Shown here: piece by piece, positions 40,601 through 49,600 of the stretch
Numbering within the stretch: the first letter of the stretch is position 1
Layout: each line of letters starts with the position of its first letter
Source: Choristoneura fumiferana
Taxonomy: Eukaryota; Arthropoda; Insecta; Lepidoptera; Tortricidae
DNA: 64,000 nt
Assembly (NCBI RefSeq): GCF_025370935.1
Contig: NC_133500.1
Coordinates: forward strand, 9,586,994 to 9,650,993
Direction: 5' to 3'
Position numbers and translations under genes: made by a program
The notes under the pieces: generated by a model
What the model was told of the DNA's origin: nothing
Database searches by the model: none
The model's input: only the letters and a program-made list of their open reading frames with translations

Positions 40601-43600
40601 CTTGCTCTGCACCGACTTAACCCGATACATCTCTCCCGACTCCACCTTAATAAAAGCCCCACCTAAAAACAAAAGTGTTTCTTTCGCATACAATAGAGCA
40701 TAAACAATAATTTATATGTAGGTATGTATGCAAACTACATTTATTGCCTGCACATAAAACATTTAAAATAAAGTGAAGATACACAGAGAGAAGCACATTG
40801 GCGAACTTTTTCCTAATAAGGGATCTCTTCTAGCTAACCTAGTCTAGAGAGAAAGATAAAATAGATCGGCAAACCGTTAAAATTACGTTCCGTAAATAGA
40901 AGTACTCCAAAAATAAATAGAACATTATGAATACTTGTTCAAATATAATCTTTATTGTTTGACAAACATATTTTTCTTTATTGTTCTTCTTTAATTATAT
41001 ACAGTTGTGGTCATATAATTAAGAACGATTTTTTTATAGAGAAGATTTTTTCAAACTGACAAGTGTTACTAACTGCATGTATATTTTTGTACTTCTCTCG
41101 GTATCGTAAAACTTTTCCGTACTAGCGGTAAATTCATTTATACATATAATTGGCTAAAAAATAAATATATAAACTTTATACATTACATCTAAACCTAGTA
41201 TTACTACTTACTGGCTGGTCATATAATTAAGAACGCTGAATAGTTTATTTTTTATTCAAATTTATATAGAGAATGGACGGCTGCTTTGTGGTTTTAGGTT
41301 ATTATTCGAATAATTTTGGCGCCATTTAGTGCCGTAAAAGTCTTAAAGGCGATTGCTTCATATAAAAACAATGGGGAAAAATAAAAGTTGTGATAAATCT
41401 ACAAGAGAAGTAATACTAAAACTTTGCGACAAGAATTGGTCGTATAAACACATAGCCGATCATCTGCAATGTTCAAAAACTATGGTTTTCCACGCCATAA
41501 ACCATTTTGCCACGTATCAAACTACTTCAAATGTTCCGCGTGTACCTAGACAAAGAAAGTCATCTCGTCGAGATGATCGAAATATCGTTCGTTTGGCAAA
41601 ACAAAATCCTTTTAAAGGGTCTAATACCGTCTAATGAGTTAAGAAAAAAATATTTTGGCGAAAACAACCCTTCAGCAATCTCGGCACGCATTATTCAAAG
41701 GCGTTTGGTAGAAGAAAAGTTGCACGGAAGGATAGCAAGGAAGGTGCCTATGTTGAAACGGTGTCATAGGCAAGCCCGGCTTGCATTTGCAAGAAGATAT
41801 GAAAACTGGACAGTCAGACAGTGGAAAAACGTTCTTTTTTCTGACGAGACAAAAATAAATAGGGTATGTTCTGATGGCAAACGATATGTAAGATGGCCTT
41901 CAAATAAAGCATTCGACCCAAAGTATACAAAAGTGACTTTAAAGCATGGCGGGGGAAATGTAAAAATTTGGGGATGTTTTTCTGGACATGGTGTTGGACC
42001 TGTTAGGCTGATAGAAGGAAACATGGATCAATTTCAATACAAAAACATACTGGAAGAAACAATGTTACCATATGCTGAAGGCGTGCTTCCGGTTATTTGG
42101 ACATTCCAGCATGACAATGATCCCAAGCATACTGCACGTACCGTTAAGGAATTCCTCACATCGCAATCAGTTTCTGTCTTAGATTGGCCAGCCAACAGCC
42201 CCGATCTTAACCCAATAGAGCATCTTTGGTGCGAAGTCAAGAAAAAGGTTTCAAATCGACAGTGTGGCAATTTAAGAGAACTGTATGATGTATTCTTAGA
42301 AGAATGGAACTCTATCTGTCTTGCGAAATGTCAAAAATTGATAGATTCAATGCCTCGCCGGTGTAAGGCAGTAATAAAAAGCCGTGGACATGCTACTAAC
42401 TATTAATTTTAGTTAAAATGTATTAAATTCCTTTTTTTTCTGTACAAACTTCACGTTAGTGTGATTTAGTTAATCTAAGTTTCAAATAAAAAAACTTTCG
42501 AGCAGTTCAATAAATCGTTCTTAATTATTTGTCCAGCTTCATTACTATTTTAATTTGTTACTAAAGAGAATAAAAACAAAATTTGTAAAAAAATGACAGC
42601 AATTTTATTATTTATTCTAAATCCCGTTTGCTCTATTCATGTGGCTATTTCATAACGTAACTAGTTACTTCTAAGAAGGACCCACGACTACACATGACAT
42701 GATTTAGTTAAAAATAATCTGGAACTCCAAATCGTTCTTAATTACATGACCACCACTGTATTCAGCGTTTTTGTAGCGATTTTCTCGAAATTATGCTCAG
42801 GGTTAAACATTTATGAAAACTAAAGACAATACCGATGCTAAATCTATTTAGCGTGGTCAAATTTCTTGCGACTTTGAAAGAAAGAAAGAAAATACATTTA
42901 TTTAACGCCATAAAAACAAACATAGAACAAATACAAGACATACATGACGCTAAACAGGTCCCCACTCAGCATAATGGCACGGCAAGCCGTGGCGCTGATT
43001 TTCAGTGAGGACCTTATCTAAACTTGTCCTTATAAACATGGAATGCTAAGACGAAGGCTATGTAGGTATGGAAGGGCCTTGTCACACTTGCGAGTTACGA
43101 GCGTGTTTTCTATACACATCACATCAGTGATCGCTTTTTATACAAAATACGCTCTCTACTCGCTAGTGTGATAAGGGCATTATGACATTTAACCGACCGG
43201 TCAAAACGCTTGAATATTCGCCCGTAAGTTACCTTGTTCTCTCGCAGCCGCTATGATAGCGTTAGCGGTCTCCTCGTCGCCTGAAACTTGCAATTCTATC
43301 TGTGAGTCCTCGTCGTCTGAAAATATAATATAATCCATGTACGTCTGGGGTGACGCCAGTAATAGAAACAATAAACTAAAACAAATATTCCTTAGACTGG
43401 CCAATGTCGAAGGATGCTCCTCGTACTAAAAGTACTGCGGTCATTTTAGATGGTCATTGTCATATCATACAGAGGCAAAAAAAAAATCTTAAGACTTTTC
43501 TTATTGCTTGTTAATTTAATTGTCATTTACTGTTTTTTGTTGTATATTAACATTAACCTAAACTGAATAAAGATATTTTGACTGACTGATCTTGCTGTAA

Positions 43601-46600
43601 AGATTCAATTTTTTTTCTTTTGTTTCGAGTTACGGTTTCTACTCCATAGTGTGGTCGGCCAATGTGAGAGTACCTTGCTCTGGTAGGTCAAATAAGTGAG
43701 TGTATCTTTGATCTGGTCGGTCAAATAAGTGAGTGTAACTTTGATCTGGTTGGTCACAAATAAGTGAGTGTAATCTTGCTCTGGTCGGTCAAAAATAAAT
43801 AAGCAAGCGTAACCTTGCGCTGGTCGGTCAAGTAAGTGTAACCTTTGTCTGGTCGGTCAAATAAGTGAATGTAACCTTGGCGTGGTCGGTCAAACAAGTG
43901 AGTGTAACCTTCCTGTAGTCGGTCAGAGTCAGAGTGTGTGTATGTGTAATGTACCTTGCGCGTCGGGCTGGTCAGCGTCGGCCCCGTCGGGCAGCAGCTC
44001 GAGCCGCTCGCCGTACACGAGGCGGCGGCCCGCCACCACGCGTAAGTAGTTATCGTCCGACATCACGATCGTGTCTGCAACATGGTCGAATCATAATCAA
44101 AACGGTTATAATCAGGGAGCGAAACTTTAATGCCGCGTGCCGGTGACAGCCGTATGTCATCAAGCGTCATGCAGAGTGTTTTTATCTAGATATAATCACT
44201 AACAACTTATTGGCCTCTTTAGTTTACGGATACTTGAGACAGCTAGTACTTATAAATGTCACTATTTTAATATGTTGTGTATATTTTATAAAAACAGCCT
44301 ATATGTCAATTTGCGTCATAATGACGTCACCGGCATCAAAATTTCGCTCCCTGGTTATAATGTAGGTAGGTCGCAAAGGGATATTTGATGTGTCTTTGTA
44401 CTAACAGCGCTTAAAAGATCATCATTTCCAATTACTCGATTATTGTTGAAAGTCATAATGTATTGTTTGTCAAAACACTTTTTTTCTGTGAATCCATTAA
44501 TTGTTATAAAATAAACAAACAGTTTTCTGTAGGAGGATCATTTAAAAAATACAGAATAAAACACTGTTTAGGCGAGAAAAAAAAACTAACAAAAATTCTG
44601 ACAAACATTATGACTTGCGAAAATTATCACATATTTCGATTTCATTTACCGTACAGTCAAGTGCAAAAGTATGTATCTATTCGAACCACTCAAAAATATG
44701 TTACCACGGCCTTATTACGTCGGAATAAGAGTCCGGTGGATATTTTAGAACTCGACATCTAACGGCAAAAACTAGTCTAAATCGTCTCCGGCACTTACGC
44801 TCGTCGTCGTCCTCATCTTCCCTCTCGCTCAATATCTCGAGCTTGCCCAGCACGAACTGGTCGCGCGCGCCGCCGTCCTGGCTGTCGTCTAACGACGATA
44901 GCAGACTCACGTCGAACATGTTCGACTCGGATTTCTGAAATATTATCACAGACACGTTATTTTTAATCAACTTTTTAGAGGCTGTATCACCATCCATTGA
45001 TTAGTGTTAACTGACGGTTAAATGTGATACCGTCTCTATTTTTTTGTTCGAATAGACGGAGACGGCATCACATTTAACCGTCAGTTAACACTAATCAATG
45101 GATGGTGAAACAGCCCCTTAGTGTAGTTTGATGCCATGGTTTATACTCGTGAATAGTGATGTTATGTTAATTATTGAAGAAATAAAATCCATACTAACAT
45201 AATAAATGCGAAAGCGTGTGTGTTGTTATTGTACATAAAACAGAAAATAATACAAAAAGAAAACACCAAAACAAAAAGACTACAAAGGCGAACTCATCCC
45301 TAAAAGGGATCTTTTCAAGCTAACCTAAACTAGAAAGGAAAACTCAAAGAACAGCGAACTGTAATTTATGCACAGTGAGAAGAAAGCAATATATAACATT
45401 TGTGTTTGTCCGTCTTTCACGTCGAAACGGAGCGACGGATTGACGTGATTTTTGGCATAGGCTACTTTTTATCCCGGAAAAATGCACAGTTCCCGAGGGA
45501 ACAGCGCGCGATAGCCGAATTCTACGCGGATTAAGCCGCGGGCAAAAGCTATCTATACTTATTATAAAGAGGAAAGACTTGATTGTTTGTTTGTTTGCAT
45601 TGAATAGGCTCCGAAACTACTGGACTGACTAAAAAAAATCTTTCACCGTTGGGAAGCTATACTATCTCCGAGGGACATAGGCCCCCATCATAGTACCCAT
45701 AGATATACTCAGCGGCACAAAATTTGGCCCAACCTTCATACAAAATTACCTATTACTGCATACATTTGCAGGCCAGATTTTTTGCCGCTCAGTATAGATA
45801 TACATTATATATACTTAAACACACACGCATCCAAGACTCAAACATTCATATTCATCATACAAATATTTGCCCATCACGGGATCGAACCTGCAATCACTAG
45901 CTTCGTAGTCAGGGCCACTAACATCTTAGCTATCCGGTTGTTAAATTATAACAATAATAACTAGTACCTTTTGGGTATCTTCACTTGCACCATCTGCGTC
46001 CTCCTCGGCTACAATAGCATACGAGCAATCTGAAAGCACAATAAATGTTTCTTAATCTGAATCTCCATAGGATTATTTTGTTGTCCATCGGTTCATTTGT
46101 CAAAACCTATCAAGATCTGTTGTCCACTGTCTGTGTTTCCGGATAGATAGAACCTAGAGTGGAAAGGCGGGCTTGGGGGTGGGGTGGAAGACTGAACCAG
46201 TAAGATACACCTTTGGCTTCATCTGCACTTAACATCAGGTGAGATAGGGGCCCATCAAATTCAAATTCAAATCATTTATTCAATAAATGGCCGCAATGGG
46301 CACTTTTATACGTCATTTTTTAAACTACCTTTCCTTTTTTACCTACTCTTTCGGAAACCATCATTGCCAAGAAGAATGCGCCGCAAGAAACTTGGCAGAA
46401 AGTCATTTTTTCAAAATAATATAATTACAAATAAAATACTTCAAAACTACAATATAAAATCACAGGTCAGTTTAATGTCAAAAAGAAAACGAGTGGAGGT
46501 GCTGAAATCAATATCAAATACCCTTTGGAGCAGTGAAAAATTTAACTTTTAAGTTAATGGAATGAAAAGATAAGTCGTTAATAAAATTCGCAAAATTTTC

Positions 46601-49600
46601 GCTATTATTCATATCATAATGTAATAAATGTTTGTCAGAATGATTGTTTATCATAATTTATTCCACTGAAACCATCAATTTTCTCAAATTTTTAAATGGT
46701 CATCCTACAGAAGAAAACTAGGTTAGGTTAGGTTTGTTTTATAACAATTCTGAACAATTATTGGATTTAGATAAAAAAGAGTTATGACTGTGGCGACACC
46801 CCTGCCACATATTGTGTGATCAGCATTTTAGCTAACCACGCGGGGCCCGCGGCCAACGGACGCCAGTCGGTACACAACCACCTTACTTGCCACGCGCCTA
46901 CCAACGCGCCCCGACTCCCGCCTGGTTAGCCCGCCTTCTGAACTTTTCTTATAACATACATGTGTGTTATTAAAGAATGTTAGCTACCTACTTTGTTCAT
47001 CTCTTCCATCCCAGCACGCAACCCGAACTATAGACATTACCAGAAAAAGGTAGTTACAGTGGTGACCCCGTTTTCGAACACGTGCTAACTAGATTCGTTT
47101 GTGAGCTAACCAGGCGGTTAAATTCAGTGAAACCACAAAGTGACCTCAGAAGTAAAAGCCTCAACAGTCGAGCAGTCAGACCACCGAACTGCTATCTGAT
47201 AGCGGCAAAAGCAAGATAGCACCGTTCCGGACCAATCTTACACAAACACATATCGTTACATCAGCAAATTTTTTCGCCGAACTTCGTCTCATTCCTAGAA
47301 GCCATCACAGCCGCCAAAGCGTGTGGTTAAAGGATGTTATATATGGCCGCCGGACATCGTGTCATTTGAAATCCATCTTGAAGCCATCACAGCCGCCAAA
47401 GCGTGTGGTTAGAGGATCTTCATTACACCGTCGAGTGTCGTCGCAGGGAGTCATGCCATTACACGCAGAGGTCGCTCATGAAGTCATTACAGCCGCAAAG
47501 GCGTATGGCATGAAGACTTTCTCGTCAGAGCATGATCAAGCGGGACCTACAAGCGCCGCATTCCAGCCCAGTCACGTTGCATAGCAGTGGAGCAGCGTCA
47601 GCGCGGGCACAGAGCGATCATATTACAAACGTCGTAAACATGAGCGCAGCGTCGATTTATTTGAATCAGCATTACCGTAACAATATAAGAGTACAGTCAG
47701 TCATGAAAAGAGGTCACAAGTTGTCAATTGTTTTTATTTTTGGCTAAGTTTTTTTTATTATGTATACATTTTATTTTTCTCAAAAAAGGGGGGGGAGTGA
47801 TGTGGCGACACCCCTGCCACATATTGTGTGATCAGCATTTTAGCTAACCACGCGGGGCCCGCGGCCAACGGACGCCAGTCGGTACACAACCACCTTACTT
47901 GCCACGCGCCTACCAACGCGCCCGACTCCCGCCTGGTTAGCCCGCCTTCTGAACTTTTCTTATAACATACATGTGTGTTATTAAAGAATGTTAGCTACCT
48001 ACTTTGTTCATCTCTTCCATCCCAGCACGCAACCCGAACTAAAGACATCGCCAGAAAAAGGCAGTTACATGACAAACAATATATTCAGACAAACATTACA
48101 TTCTGACTTTCAATAATTATGCAAGCGGATATGGACTCTATAAAAAAAAGTAGCTGGCTCCCTCGCTGCCTTAAACTTACCTTCATCAATCTCCATCTGC
48201 TGATCATTGGGAGTTTCTCCATCAGTCAGCCTTTGCAGCACAACTGACGTCATAAAGTCTTTGTGGAGGCTCGACTCCTCAAATATTAGGTCTTCCGAGT
48301 CCGCTCGGTTTGTCTCGGCGTTCTGAATGACTATGTTTTGTGCTAGAGCTGTCGTCGTCTTTATGCTTTGGGTGAGGACTGACGAACCAACAGTCACTTT
48401 GAGGTTTAATGTGGAAGGTATGGTCGTTGTGGTCTGAAAATAATTGTTATGGAAATTAGAGACAGAAAAACATTTTTTTTTTTAAATACAAACTGAAATA
48501 TAGATGCACAGAAAAAACAGAAAAATAAGACCATCACTGGGAATCGAACCCAGGTCCTCATACCTTGTTCTTCAATGGCGCCAGCACATTGCTGCTAATG
48601 GGAAGACGTCCAACGTTGAGGACAAAGTCTGGAGGCAGCGGGTGGAGTTTAGACGCCGGCAGCACCACTTTTTTCGCTTCATTCTTTATGGGGCTCCCAC
48701 TCGTCTTGTTTATCTGTCCGTGTAGCTCTGTTTTGATATGCTTTAACCTGATACAAGAAAGGAGCATTTTTAATTTCTACACTTCTTCAACAACTTTTAA
48801 CAGAATGGTTGTGGATTCCCTTGTTTATTTAACAATACAAAATTACAGCATTATAGTTATAGTACCTAACAAAACTGCTGTAAAATACAATTATCAATGC
48901 TTTTTTACACCTCTACTAGTGATTGCTCCAATTTTTGTTTATAAAAATATTTATTTATTTAATTTTTTAACCGACTTCAAAAAAGGAGAAGGTTCTCAAT
49001 TTGAGTGTATGTTTGTTACGCGATAACTCCGCCAATTGTGGGCCGAATTTCAAAATTATTTTTTAGTTCTAAAGGACATACTTCCGAGGTGGTCCCACTG
49101 ACACCAAGTCAGGATCTGATGATGGGATTTAAGAGAAATCGAGGGCAACCCTCGAATTTCTAAAGCACACCAATAGCGATTTTGGCATTTTTAACATCAA
49201 TTCAAGTATTTACATTCAGAAAGTATCATTTGGTGAACTGGACCCTGATAAAGAAGACCGTAGGTACTGGTACTCTGTTATAAAATGATATAACTATGCT
49301 GTGTTTGAGCTTAATGGAATCGTTGTGAGATGCACTTTGGCTACAAATCACTAAAAACTATGAAAAAAAAATGTTTAACAAAAAATAGAACCAACTTCAA
49401 AAACCTTGAAAATAATTTTCTACTAGTTTGAAGTTGGTGCCCCAGCACAAGCCAGCAGGAGTGATTGAAGCCCAATATATAGTATGTAGGTGAGGTAGAA
49501 GACTATAGTTCCACTCCTGCTGGCTCGTGCTGTAACTAGTAGAAAATTATTTTCAAGGTTTTTGAAGTTGGTTCTATTTTTTGTTAAAAAAATCATCTTA

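Larger units (their letters stand above)
46789..48069. mobile_element. short non-autonomous LTR retrotransposon (TRIM-like)
   Basis: Two direct terminal repeats, 46789-47058 and 47801-48069, begin TGTGGCGACACC and end GTTACA. By eye they differ at only about five positions. A 4-bp TGAC duplication flanks the whole (46785-46788, 48070-48073). TGGTGACCCCG just inside the 5' LTR is a primer-binding-site-like tract, and AAAAAAGGGGGGGGAG just before the 3' LTR is the polypurine tract. The 742-base interior has no gag or pol frame. It contains three imperfect copies of an AGCCATCACAGCCGCCAAAG motif (about 47298, 47383, 47480). It needs proteins from another element. It sits inside a MITE within ZAD-ZNF intron 4. 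Confidence 0.9.
46614..48106. mobile_element. MITE (TCATAATGTAA ends) split by the LTR element
   Basis: Left end TCATAATGTAATAAATGTTT, right end inverted ACATTCTGA with TTTGTCTGAA. The two halves join at TGAC when the LTR element is removed. Relatives are at 36743-36915 and 44453-44613. Confidence 0.7.

Noticed and set aside
43651..43925. CRISPR-like array
   Set aside because: Unit length varies, there are no unique spacers, and the host is an insect; it is a minisatellite.
47321..47747. ORFs in the LTR element interior
   Set aside because: No gag, protease or polymerase pattern; broken by the internal repeats.
48565..49026. 153-codon plus-strand ORF
   Set aside because: Antisense of ZAD-ZNF exon 3 continuing into repeat DNA; no coding pattern of its own.
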